A stretch of DNA of 64,000 nt, from contig NC_036447.1 in assembly GCF_002775205.1 (NCBI RefSeq), positions 13,436,501-13,500,500 on the forward strand. Reading direction: 5' to 3'. Position 1 is the stretch's first letter. Every line of letters begins with the position of its first letter. The notes under the pieces are model-generated. The model was not told where the DNA came from, searched no databases, and saw only the letters and a list, made by a program, of their open reading frames with translations. The position numbers were made by a program, and so were the translations under genes. The DNA is from Xiphophorus maculatus (taxonomy: Eukaryota; Chordata; Actinopteri; Cyprinodontiformes; Poeciliidae). This document shows, one piece after another, positions 13,583 to 23,892 of the stretch.

Positions 13583-16500
13583 ACCACAGAACGCCTCAAA
13601 GTCCTCAACACTTGAACAAACCAACTCTTACAAGATAGAAGTTCTCTAGAGACTTTCAGAAATTTAACTCTTGCCTTTAAGAAACACATTGATATTAATA
13701 TTCAGGTCTTTTGTGTGTCTGTGATGTGATAGTCACACTTGAGGTTGTATTTTTCTGACATGGTCCTTGGCTGTTTTTAACCAGATTTTTAAAAAAATTG
13801 CACAGTTTTCAGGTAACTGTGGTGCTCACTGCATCTTTAGTGTACATGGACTACTAAACCAAATTCTCAAAACCACTGAAGTTACATGAACTTTGTGAAT
13901 TTTAATTGCATTCAATTATTTTTTCACAAATTCTAGTTTAGTGAAAATACCAATACCAATCTTATGCACTCTCTTTTAAATTGGGTGCTGATAATTTTTT
14001 TCCACAATGCCATTTCAAACTACTATGAAATGAAGCAGTCTGTAACAAGACGTTTCATACAAACCATGCAAAGGGTGACATTTTGTACCCATTTAGAGAA
14101 CTAATGATTCTAAATAATTCTCTTTAATCTACTCAGTCTACTATAAATAAATCTTATGGTCCATTTGGACCATTTAGTGGTCCAAATGGGGATCTGAAAA
14201 TAAGAAATACAGCACTGTTCTCAGAGAATAATACACAAACTAAGTTATACTTAAGAGTTATGAAACTACAAAAATCTAATAATTTTACAGTTAGTTTATT
14301 GATGCGTATTGCATGTAGCAAGTTGTGATCTGGCAAATTATTGTTATGTTTTTCAGTGGGAAAACTGGCCCTAATTGTTAGCGTTAACTCTGCTGAGGAT
14401 CAGTTATGAAAAACACAGCTTTGAACCTCTGGAGCTCTGAAATAAAGTGTGACTCTCATATTTGTTTCTTAGCTGTTAGAGTATTAGGCCATTCAGGTTT
14501 ATGTCAGTTCTTGGAACTCCATGGTAGTGGAGTATTGATGATTGTGATTTTCAGCTTTTTATCTCTCTGGGTTTTACCTGAGCTTCTCAAGTGACTTAGA
14601 GCCATTACAACTATTGAGGTATTTGCTAACATTGTCAAACGCCTCTGATAACAGGGAGATTATACATGACATAAAGAGTTTTATGTTCAAGAGATTAGTT
14701 TAAACCTAACTTTTGTGTGCTTTTATTTTGTGCGGGCTTGTCTGGAACATTTGTTGGAATGCTACTGTGCTGCATGTTTTACAGTGTGCACTGAGAAGCT
14801 TGGGGACACGTCGGTTCTTTGTACATGTACTGCTTGTAAACAATGTTCTTTTCTTATCAAATATTTACTTAACTCTGCTACAGTAGCTGTATTACTGCTA
14901 ACCTCATACATGACTGCTGCTTAACTTTACTCGACTGTTCACCCCGCACATAGATGTGTAGCTTTGTTGAACACTTATATAAAACTAAGACTCAAAGATG
15001 CAGAGGAGAGCATGAAGCTGAAAGACAGATTAGCGTTTGTTGCATGTACAGGGCGCGTTGTCGTTGATAACTATTTGTTGGTTAGTGGAGACTACAATAG
15101 GGTTTTTTTGTGTGAAATGTCTTTCTGATCGTAACTATTTAATGCAAGGCTTAAAAGCTGCTGCTTCTGTTCATGAAAATTCTAGATGTTGGTACTTTTA
15201 ATGTTTGCCTCTCAACTGGGCCCATTTTCATGAATAGTGCTATTACCAAAGCAGCATTTCAGGGTTACTCACACAAAGCTGCTGTGATTTATTTTGCTGC
15301 TATGCTAGCCTGTCTATTTCCTGTGCTCTTATACCATCTGACCTCAACCTATTATACAGTACCTCTGAATCTCATACGTCCAGTGTCCAGTTTGGCATTG
15401 CTTGTGATGGAGCTCTTATATCTTTAAAAACATTTATGAGCTGTTTGTTTCTCATGGAAGAGAGCCTAAGTCTATAGTCATTACCAATACTTTAGTTCCT
15501 ATATGTATAGAAAGCCATTTAATGGAGAAATTCAAATCTATAAGGATATTTGCCATGTTCCTTCAAAAGCTCCCCGTCTCCCAACTTTCTTTTGTTGTAT
15601 ATGAGTATTTTTTGTGTGATGGTCTCTACAACTTTTTTGTTAACTGTGTCTCAGGCTACACAGTATTACTTTAGGTACTCAGCGATGGCTGCTTATTGTA
15701 TCAAAGGCCCTTTTCACATGTTATATATATTTAAATCAGGTAAAATGAAGATAAAATCTAGAAAATATATGTACTTAAATATCCACATGTAAAAATTGTT
15801 GAATGTTTCAGCTCACAAATGAGCTCAAGAACTCAAACACGGTTTCAGAGGTAGGGCAGTGGTTCAACTTGGGAATTTCCTAGGTGTTTAATAATGCCCA
15901 TGGAAATGTTGTTTGTCCTTATTCCTCTGTAACCTCCTGGTGAATGTGGTGATGAGGTTTTTAAGTGAATGCTGCTGAACATTTTACTTATTGCCAATTT
16001 AAAATTTATTTAACTATTGTAAAGGATTTTTATTCAAATTCTTCTCAATCTAGTGACTTGTATAATGAGTTTTTCTGCTCTTTTGGTACACACGCACAGG
16101 TGCTGTAGGAAAAGGCAGGAAAAATTAGGTAATGCATTTATTATTTTATTTATTCCAGAAATATGTCTATATTTCTTTAAATAACCAATTAGATAGTAAA
16201 TACTGAAGGACAGAGACACTTACTGAATCTATCCTCACTAGGCCCATGTTAATGTTAAAAAATTAACTGTTATAAATTATTAGTTTGAAAAAAATATTTT
16301 TATTAAATAAAAAAACAATGAATAAGTTACATTTAAAAAATAAATAGTTGGCAAAATAAATAAAAATAAGGAATACATAAAAGAGGTAACTAATAAAAAG
16401 TAAGTTTGAAAATAAATTGCACCATTAAATAACAGTACTAATGTTAATACTATTAAAATGACAAATAATAATTCATGTCACACTGATTGGAAAACTGGAA

Positions 16501-19500
16501 ATTCTTATTTTTTTGTATATTTGGTACATCGATATTTTATTGTACTATTTATTTTTAGATTTTTTGGCAGCAGCCATCCTCCATAATTCTTCTCACTGTT
16601 CTCACTTTTCACTGTTCTGTATGTTACAGACTTGGTAAATTAGAGGTAAATACCTGTATTTTACCAGGTCTATACTTTTGGGATGAAGGTTTTACAAACG
16701 TACATTTTAGGTAATTTGGAGAACACTGTTTCAGCTTAATGAAGCCTTCAGATTAAATAAAACTGCATGTGAGAAAAGGGCTGACCGATCAAATTATAAC
16801 CAAGCCCAATTTCCCACAAACAAATGAGAACACAGTAATGTTTTAATGCAAAAGGCTAATTGCAATACGTTGTGCATAGACATTGGGGTTCTTAGGTGAA
16901 GGGTTATTTTTGTTTGAACTGTTTGCAAATTAGTAAAGCAACTTCACATTAATCTTATATTTATGCATTAATCAACTATTGCACTATAATTTATTTATTC
17001 TTTTGTAGAATCCTGTATTGTTGTGGTATGCATTGTTATTTATGAATTGTGATGTGTAACTGTGATTTTAGGCTTGACTGTAGATGTTTTTAATTTACGA
17101 CGGGGCGCTTTCATCCAGTGTGATGTGTAATGCTACAAGTGCATGAACGCTTTTGAACTTATATCATTTCACTCCAGAACTGACAGAATTTCCTCATTGT
17201 TGTGTTTTTGTATTTATGTTTCTATAAAATAATTTAAGTGGGATTTAGAAATTACCTTGATTATTATAACTCAACAAGAACACTACAGAATGTAATTTTA
17301 TATTTTGTAAAGTTTGTCCCTGACAAGGTCTAGACCCAGAAAGTACTTAACTATCAGGTAGAAAAAATGTATTCTCTAACACTCTATTAAAGTTAATGTT
17401 GCTGAATATTTGATTTTTATTGGAAAACATCTGTAACTGTTGGCTGTTTTGAACAATAGGTGACATTTTTAAACTGTTACTTTGTTGGCAGAAATGTTAA
17501 TACAAACATACTGTTGCCATACAATGTGAAAATGCCTTTGAGCGCTTCTACAATCGTTCCTTTTGCTTTCAGCAGAACATCTCGGTCACCTTCAGCAGCT
17601 GATAAATAAAACAGTTCTCCACATCAATCAGTAACTTGTACTGGCTTTAATTCCAAAAATGTTTGTAGCACACTGTATTTTGACATGGACAGCTGTTCTT
17701 ACTGTCTATGAGGAACTGCCTATGTGGTGCAATAAAATGGCTGCTTTACATGGCGCTTACCTAAAATGTTTTAGTCTTAGCAGCATCATTTTTTGTTCAT
17801 CAAAAAACCTTACCGGCAAAAAATTTGATAATAAAAATGCAGAAATATACTTTCTGTCAAGGGAGATGATTTAATGACATAGCTGCTAGCCACCAATTGG
17901 AAAAATATGGAATAATTGAAAATACCAGTTTGTCACTTCAGCCTGGCTTCACTGAGAGAACCACAGTTTCATATCTAGACATGTAAAACAACTTCATTAA
18001 ATCTCCAGCTCATCTAATTTTATGAGTAATTGTTCTTAAATAAATAGTTTTCATAAAATTAGAATCTATATAACTCCAAAAATGAGAGTATCTTTTGGAG
18101 GGAGGGGGGATAATTACATGGCACAAGTAATTTTCACTGGTATAGAACTAGCTCTCCATAAATTAAATGTGAAATATAAATAAATACTAATATTCACAAT
18201 TTAAGAAAAAAAGATATCACCGGTACTCTTACCACCAATAATGTTTTTATATATTTTCTGATAACTTTCTGCTCTTGCCGGGTTGTCTGGAGTTATGGCT
18301 TCTCCTCTGTGTAGGCGGCTGAATTGACATGGTTTGTTTATTTTTGTCCAGTTAGAGCAATCTTTTAAGGTATAAAGTTGAAAAATCAGCAAAAACAAAG
18401 CAATATTATTTCACTTTCTGTTTTATACTTTTATTTCACCCTAGAAGTTGCACGTATCCCAATTCATACTATATTGTCTACTTTGGTTATGCCACAGGTC
18501 GCTCCCATGTTGCCTTCCTACACATTTAGCACTGCAGTATACATAATCTTAACAGCAGTTAACCATCAACTTGCCACATACTATATGATCATGTTGAAAC
18601 ATCTCTCCACGTAAACATTTGCACATCATGTACACCATACATACGCAGCAATAGTGTCAGTTCACAGTAAATGTTATCTCAAGTCTGTATAAACAGCTCT
18701 CTACAGAAATACATAGTCAGATCAATCCAATCATAAAGACAGATTCAAATTCAACCCTAAGTCAAAGTCAGTTTATCATGGTAGGTCTTACTGTTTCTAT
18801 CTCAATTTATAGTTGGTGACAGTTGTGCTGAAATTCTTTGTGAACAATTATTTGCTGACTTGTGTTTGTTTCGGTATATCCCTCTAAATGAAGGTTTTGC
18901 ATTTTTATCTTTAGTTCCTGGCTGCCATCTGTTACAGAAGAAGGGGGAGTTGTGGGACAACGAGGGACTACGTTACACCATCATTCTGCTTTGGATGCCG
19001 TTCTACGTTCTCTCTGCCCACCACACCAGTCCTTACTCTACCAAATCCTTAAACTAGCTCATCAGGAAAAATTGCTTTCATTTCACAGATCAGTTAGTCA
19101 GGCTGAGTTTCACTGCTGTCACTGTGGCGTAAACCCACAAGTTGATATAAAACCCCATTCAGTCTTTTTAAATGAATGTAACACCCATCACTACAGGTTC
19201 TACTGCCCTTCAGGTGATTGTACTCATCAAAGTCGTTGCAGTTTCCCATACCATCTGGGGGACTCTGAATCTTATGGCAGCCTTCATCACCATTCTTTCA
19301 AAGACTGTAACAGTGACAGTCAGCAGGGCTCAAGCTCTGACTGTGTGCAGAGGTGCAGGACAGAAAAGTGTCCAGCTCCATGCTCTGAGACGTTACACTG
19401 TAATTCCAGCCAGAGCCATGCAGCAGGCTGTGTAAACATGCTGATGTCAAATGTCTCGTCTACACTGTTATCACAGCCCCCGCTGTGTACTTCCTCCTCT

Positions 19501-22500
19501 AGATTATGCAGGTCTGTATTTAATAAGAAACACCTGTCTTGCTCCTGTTCTTGTTGTCAACCCCATATCTGTCTGACACCTGTCAGAATCAGAGAAGAAA
19601 CGGGTTTTGGAGATGGGGATAGCACTTGTACTGTCCTGAACAGAGAGCGTAGTCCTTCTCCTCCTCGTCTTTCTCCTATTCCCCAAGATATCAGTAAGAA
19701 AATGGATGAAAAGCCACCATCACTTTCCTATCACACTCAGGGGAAGGAAGCTGACCTTACAGGTAAAAACAGTCAGAGGAGTGCTTGCCACATGGCAGGT
19801 GTAGATGCATCCAGAGACGCTGAGCTGCAGTATAAGACTGTAGGACATAATCAGGCAGAACAGAATCTGGGGGGAAGTTCGCTGCAGGATATTGTAAGAC
19901 GTGTCACTCGGAATCTGGACACCATCACAGCAGACCCTACTCTGGTCTCTACAACAGCTCTTTATGTTTCTGAGGACCAGTCCCCAGATGCCTCAACCAG
20001 CCAGCCATTCCATGCTGATGCCCAGCTGACTGAAATCATCACCACAGTGCTCCACACAGGCAGTGCTAGTGACTACAATCTTAATGAGCTGTTTAACCAG
20101 CATCATAACAAAGAGCCAAAGTCACCTAACACCCGCTCCCGTCGGCGGCAGGCAATTCAGGTCGCTACTGCAACTCCTGCTGACGATGCATGTGCCAGAA
20201 GGAATGCCTTAGCAATAAAAAGACAGTTGGCCATGTTTGATCTGTCATGCAGTCAGAGAATGGGGACACAAGCTAAAAAAGCAAGACCGAAAGCAAAAAA
20301 CATGTCTGTACCTACTTCTGTCACTTCCCTAGACTCAGATCTAATTAAAGAAGCTTGTGTAAGAGAGACAGAAGCAAGGGTGGAACTTGGAAAGAATCTA
20401 GATCTAGGGGTTAATGAGGGAACACCATGCATAATTTCTGTTGAAAGTGACAGGGACAAAGCTAAGGAAGATGTGAAGGCAGTGATGGTAACAGATGAAC
20501 TTGAGACTGAACAGGAAAAGAGAGAAGGAATAACATGTTTTGGCAAAGGCGAGCTTACCATTTCTAATATTAGACATGTCCCTGAGCTGCTGAACACATG
20601 TGGAAAGCAAGTTCTAAAAGGTGACCATGCAGTGCAAGCACAGACAGTATCGATGACTCCCATTTCTACTGACTATAATGAAGGGTGTGGGTGGAGCCAA
20701 GAAGAAGCCATATTAGTTCAAAACTATGATACAGACAGCACACCAGATAAAGGTACTCATAGTTCAATGAATGAGGGGCAAACATGTAAGTCACATCAGT
20801 CCAGGGGAATAAGAAAGTCTGTGAGGAATATAGTCCCTCCACAGCGGCTTTCTTCCTACATCACATGGCATACTCCTATTTCTCATGCCTCATCTGTTGA
20901 AACTGACATCACCCTGGCAAAATTAGACAGTAAAACCCCTCCGTACCCACAAGAACACAAAGGGAACCTGACTTTTGAGCCAACACCTAAGGAACCATTT
21001 GAACCAGCGCGTAAACAGTCAGAGGGTAAATGTCAGATCTTACAGAAAACTGAGGCCATTGAAAAGGGGAGTTCTCAAAAAGAGAGCCCTGAAAAAGAAA
21101 CTGATAGCAGTGATAGTTCTGCATATGGAAGGCTCCGGCCATCTACAAGAAGACTAAAAGCTTTGAAGATGCTCCAAAATACAATAAATGTTAGCAGCCC
21201 ACCTAGCCCCAAAATTCAGTACATCAGCCCAATAAAGCTCATGTATGTATCCCAAGTGAAGGATAATGAAGGAGTTAAGTATAGTCTTAAGTCGGCAGGT
21301 TCCGGTTCTAGTTTACAAGCAGAGGAGGCATTTGACCCATGTGTAGAGTCTTCATGGGCAGGAACACCTCAGAAGCACAAAAGCCAAAGCAAGGAGAATG
21401 CAGTATCACCTGCAAAGAAGAGTCCTTCACCAGCAAAAGCAGTTACCTCACATGAATCACCTACATCGTCACTGGCCAAATCAGCAACTTGTCAGTCTTC
21501 ACCTAGGTCAGCTGCCTCTTCACCTAAAAGCAGTGCAAGAACAAGTGATGGTACTCCATCCAAACGTTTGTCTGAAACTGAGAACCAGCGATCACCACGC
21601 GAGTCGGTGTCCCTCGCTGAAACCACTCCTCCAAAACGACGTCCAGGCCGACCAAGAAAGCTAGGACCCCAGCTCGAGCAAAAAGTGAAGAGGCCCATTG
21701 GCCGTCCACGAAAACAGAAAGATTCAGATGCTGTATTGGAGTCTAAGTCACTAAATGGAAAAGGTTCCAAAACTGATGCTGAAGACGATGTCACCAAGAA
21801 CCTTAAAATAACAGTTGTGTATGGTCGTTCAAGAAGAAACAAACGAGTGGTGTCTGAGAGTTTTGACCAGCTCCAAACAGATTTCAACAATACTGGCCAT
21901 GCAGTGGATCTTAAAAGTGACTTGGGCTTTTCATTACACTGCTCAACAAGGACCTCGTGCATCATTAAATCATCCCCAGAAGAATTTAGTTTTATTAGAA
22001 CTGCAAAAGAGCCCCCAACTCAGTCTATCAGTAGCATTAAAAGTCAGGTGCCTCTTGAATCTGCGCCCTTGAGAAAACCAGGCAGACCTGCAAAAATTAA
22101 GATCTCTGGAATTTCAGTCACTGTTACTTCTGCGTCACCTCGGCGTCGCCAAATTCAGATAAATAGAGAGACCCGGATATCACCTAAAGCGAAACCTCCA
22201 AAGAAAGCACTCCTATTAGAGTCTGAAAAGGAGCCTTGCATAGGCAGCAGTACAATTAAAAGTAATTCAACGGAGGTGGTGGAAGCAAAGAATAGAAATA
22301 AATGTGAACTGCCAAATCAGACTATACCATTAAGGCACTCAAAAAGGGAGAGGAAACCCTCAATACACCTCGTGCATGCTGTTGCTACCTCTACATTTAG
22401 GACATACAATTGCAGTCATGCTCTGTTGAGGCGCTCCAAGAAGCTTCTAATAAACAAGGCAAGCAGTGAAAGGAGACAGGAGGATCAACAAGCGAGTGCA

Positions 22501-23892
22501 GGAACTCAGACACTAAAACGACAGCCTTCTAGAAAAGAACGAGAAAGCATCACTCAAGATCTGAGCAAAGTGGCAAAGGTTTCACTAGAATCAATCTTTA
22601 GCCCAAGAGAGACGGTACGGTGGTGGGCGGCATCAGCTAAGGAGAAGACAATGAGCCAGGAGCTTGCCAGACGGATAAGAGTCATCTCTGACACGTGGGT
22701 CACTGATTCTCCTGATGACCAAGACAAAGAAGTGGTCCATAATTCTAATCCAGACACGATGGGAAACAGTCCAGTAACCAGAAAGTCAAAAAAGTCCTCT
22801 GCGGTCCGAACACTGTTTGATTGTTCACCCAACAAACCAAGGTCTTGCAGTATGCAGCAGATCTGCTCCTGGTTTATGCAGTCCACCGAGACACAATCTT
22901 TGGCTATTGTCAAGAAGGCAAGCTCACGTAATCCATTTGAAATCATGCACTTCCCTCGTTCTACCAATAATAAAAATGTTCGCCACAGTCCGCAGGCAGA
23001 GCGACTCCGCAAGCATATCAAAAAGTTTCCAAAGGCTGTGCCAAAAAGTCCTCTACAGCATCAGCTGGCTATGCTACAACTGAGGAAAAAGAAAAAGGCT
23101 CATCAGATACGTCGACGACTGTTTGCTTCCAGACTGGCAGTGGGCAAACACAATCGAGGTATCATGTGGTGGAGATTTAGCTTGTCTGCTCAGTTTCAGG
23201 CCACTTTGTTTAGAGTGAGGAGAAGGTTTTTTACTTTGAGGGAAAGGGAGAGGTGGCAATCGCGGAAAAGTAAAAAGAAAAGCAAAAGAAAAATGGTCTC
23301 CTCAAACAGGCCAATAGCAAATGTTCTTCAACTGAATCATCATAAAGCATTACGCAGATCAGCAAAACAGCTATCTGACTCTCTTCAGGAAAGTTCTCCC
23401 ACCTGCTCTGTCGATCAAACTCTGAAACATGCTGATATCCACAAAGAGCAGAAGCTCTCTTCAAAAGCCTGGAGTCCCGAGAAGCTGAAAGAATGTCGTG
23501 TGTTTCTGAGGAAGATCAACTCTCCAGACAACGAGTCAACCGAGGAGGAGGGGGACTCTTGCACTGTGACACTGGATAATGGCTCGCCTTCTACGGACTT
23601 CTTTGAAGGAAACGAGAAGGACCTGGAAGGAGTTGCTAAAGCTGTGAGAAATGGAGGAAAAAGGAGCTTGAACAAGAGGACTTGCTCAAGATTGCGGCCC
23701 GATTGTGCACCCAAAACCGTCCCAAATGGGAAACAGAGGGGTAAACGCAATCAATCTGAGGTAACATCCCCTGAAATACCACAACCACCACCAGCGAAAG
23801 TGTTGAGACAATCGCGAATGAGGGGCCTGACCGGGCCAAGATGGTGCGACTATGTTATTGGTAACTACCCTTTTCCTATTCCTTCAATTTGA
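4142..23892 (+). CDS. lcorl: LCORL long isoform, PALI2-type PRC2-associated protein
   Basis: The same six 5' exons (4142..4235, 5071..5136, 7401..7489, 7596..7722, 10061..10252, 10348..10420) can join a giant terminal exon at 18915..23892, skipping the Psq exon. The two unpaired bases at the end of exon 6 plus the first base at 18915 restore a Gly codon and an open frame of 1,872 codons. In vertebrates this arrangement makes PALI1 (LCOR) and PALI2 (LCORL), cofactors of Polycomb repressive complex 2. Visible parts are the CtBP motifs from the shared exons, a Ser/Pro/Lys-rich middle, GRP-core AT-hook-like motifs near residues 1125, 1143 and 1270, and a strongly basic, Trp-containing region at about 1430-1670 that I take for the PRC2-interacting region. 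Isoform structure is inferred from phase and family knowledge; no transcript evidence is available here. Confidence 0.88.
5071..5136 (+). CDS. lcorl: lcorl coding exon 2
   Basis: This 66-bp exon follows tgtcttgcag and precedes gtaggt. It encodes [20 protein letters not shown] and continues into the next exon in phase 1. The short Gly-Phe-Glu and Leu-Arg-Asp-Leu text is typical of the LCOR/LCORL N-terminus. Confidence 0.88.
5137..7400 (+). other. lcorl intron 2, no recognisable gene
   Basis: This AT-rich intron of about 2.3 kb contains a poly(T) run near 6511-6527. The short overlapping frames at 6573..6792 on both strands have no recognisable domain. I see no RNA gene or full transposon. Confidence 0.5.
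7401..7489 (+). CDS. lcorl: lcorl coding exon 3
   Basis: The exon follows ttttacag and ends before gtaagg. It encodes the acidic [14 protein letters not shown] stretch, then CSFCNL with a second CxxC pair. It ends in phase 0. Confidence 0.9.
7596..7722 (+). CDS. lcorl: lcorl coding exon 4
   Basis: It follows an acceptor at catgtag and ends before gtcagt. It encodes a Ser/Pro-rich linker ending [10 protein letters not shown] and leaves one unpaired base. Confidence 0.87.
7919..8515. mobile_element. TA-flanked MITE in lcorl intron 4
   Basis: A 597-bp element is bounded by inverted termini: the left end reads cagtgaaccctc and the right end gagggttcactg. It is flanked on both sides by TA (7917-7918 and 8516-8517), the usual target duplication of the Tc1/mariner/pogo superfamily. 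The subterminal GC-rich text (ccccgcgaaaaacg) resembles pogo/Tigger-type termini. No transposase frame is present, so it is non-autonomous. Confidence 0.78.
8516..10060 (+). other. Rest of lcorl intron 4
   Basis: Apart from a poly(A) run near 9688-9704, nothing is recognisable. The open frame starting at 9922 only reaches length because it runs into exon 5 at 10061; its upstream part is intronic. Confidence 0.5.
10061..10252 (+). CDS. lcorl: lcorl coding exon 5, with first CtBP motif
   Basis: It follows tgtgtttcag and ends before gtgtga. It encodes residues 126-189, including the conserved [15 protein letters not shown] block that corresponds to the LCOR N-terminus, and PLDLT (181-185), a PxDLS/T-type CtBP-binding motif. 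The canonical LCOR LxxLL nuclear-receptor box is not evident at the equivalent position. Confidence 0.92.
10348..10420 (+). CDS. lcorl: lcorl coding exon 6, with second CtBP motif and isoform branch point
   Basis: This 73-bp exon after ttaacag encodes [12 protein letters not shown] and a Ser/Thr-rich tail. VLDLS is the second CtBP-type motif. It ends with two unpaired bases (GG) before gtaaga; both alternative terminal exons supply the matching third base, so this donor is where the isoforms separate. Confidence 0.9.
11037..11467. mobile_element. MITE nested in the Tc1 remnant
   Basis: Inverted ends are visible: agggctgggcaat on the left and catcgtccagccct on the right. The interior is AT-rich and non-coding. 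It lies inside the Tc1-like remnant, so it probably inserted later. A clear target duplication is not visible. Confidence 0.55.
11373..11560. repeat. Imperfect tandem copy of the MITE 3' end
   Basis: About 90 bases beginning atatttaaaacaaaa and ending tgtgatacattttc occur first at about 11375-11450 inside the MITE, and again, diverged, at about 11475-11555 just beyond its right end. Confidence 0.5.
12538..13582 (+). CDS. lcorl: lcorl alternative terminal exon, Psq helix-turn-helix
   Basis: The acceptor is at cattcctag. The first base completes a Gly codon with the GG of exon 6; the frame then runs to TAG at 13580. Two helix-turn-helix-like segments are visible. The C-terminal one is the known LCOR/LCORL Pipsqueak domain with an RKKRGR basic leader and a KNPPKKK tail. 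The N-terminal one ([20 protein letters not shown], then IPLQTL) aligns with it at the G-R, A, Y-G-x-P and T-L positions. The region between is Ser-rich and low in complexity. This exon gives the sequence-specific DNA-binding isoform. Confidence 0.92.
14441..14446 (+). terminator. lcorl: Candidate poly(A) signal, short lcorl form
   Basis: AATAAA is followed directly by a GT-rich then T-rich stretch (gtgtgactctcatatttg). Another hexamer lies at 14146..14151. Either could end a short 3' UTR of about 0.6-0.9 kb. Confidence 0.35.
17605..17610 (+). terminator. lcorl: Candidate distal poly(A) signal, short lcorl form
   Basis: AATAAA lies in gataaataaaacag about 4 kb after the short-form stop. If used, the short form would have a very long 3' UTR. 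Confidence 0.3.
18915..23892 (+). CDS. lcorl: lcorl giant alternative terminal exon (PALI2-specific region)
   Basis: The acceptor atctttag precedes 18915, and the first base completes a Gly codon with exon 6. The exon encodes about 1,658 residues. In order there is a Cys/His-rich start (FHCCHCGV, several CxC pairs), [10 protein letters not shown] followed by [11 protein letters not shown], a Ser/Pro-rich zone, AT-hook-like PGRPRK, IGRPRK and PGRPAK, then [51 protein letters not shown] and a long Lys/Arg run. The last part is the block I associate with the C10orf12/PALI PRC2-interacting region. The end reads [14 protein letters not shown] before ten further residues and TGA. Confidence 0.9.
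21631..21720 (+). other. lcorl: Pair of AT-hook-like motifs in the long lcorl exon
   Basis: KRRPGRPRK (GRP at about residue 1125) and KRPIGRPRK (GRP at about 1143) both have the Gly-Arg-Pro core flanked by basic residues expected of minor-groove AT-hooks. A weaker third copy, RKPGRPAK, is encoded near 22070-22098. DNA binding is inferred from the motif alone. Confidence 0.6.
22561..23300 (+). other. lcorl: Putative PRC2-interacting (PIR) region of PALI2
   Basis: Residues about 1430-1670 of the long form contain paired Trp (RWWAAS and MWWRFS), CSWFMQST and a dense basic tract. In PALI1 the corresponding region binds PRC2 and is methylated on lysine to stimulate the enzyme. Many lysines are present here; I cannot say which is the equivalent one without an alignment. 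Confidence 0.55.

Larger units (their letters stand above)
13583..18914 (+). other. lcorl: 3' UTR of the short lcorl form and intron before the long exon
   Basis: The 5.3 kb contains no convincing coding exon; open frames are all under 85 codons and unrelated to known domains. Several AATAAA hexamers occur, so where the short transcript ends is uncertain. For the long isoform the whole stretch is intronic. Confidence 0.6.

Noticed and set aside
15173..15792. Hydrophobic 80-84 codon frames in the lcorl 3' region
   Set aside because: AT-rich chance frames with alternative-codon starts and no family resemblance.
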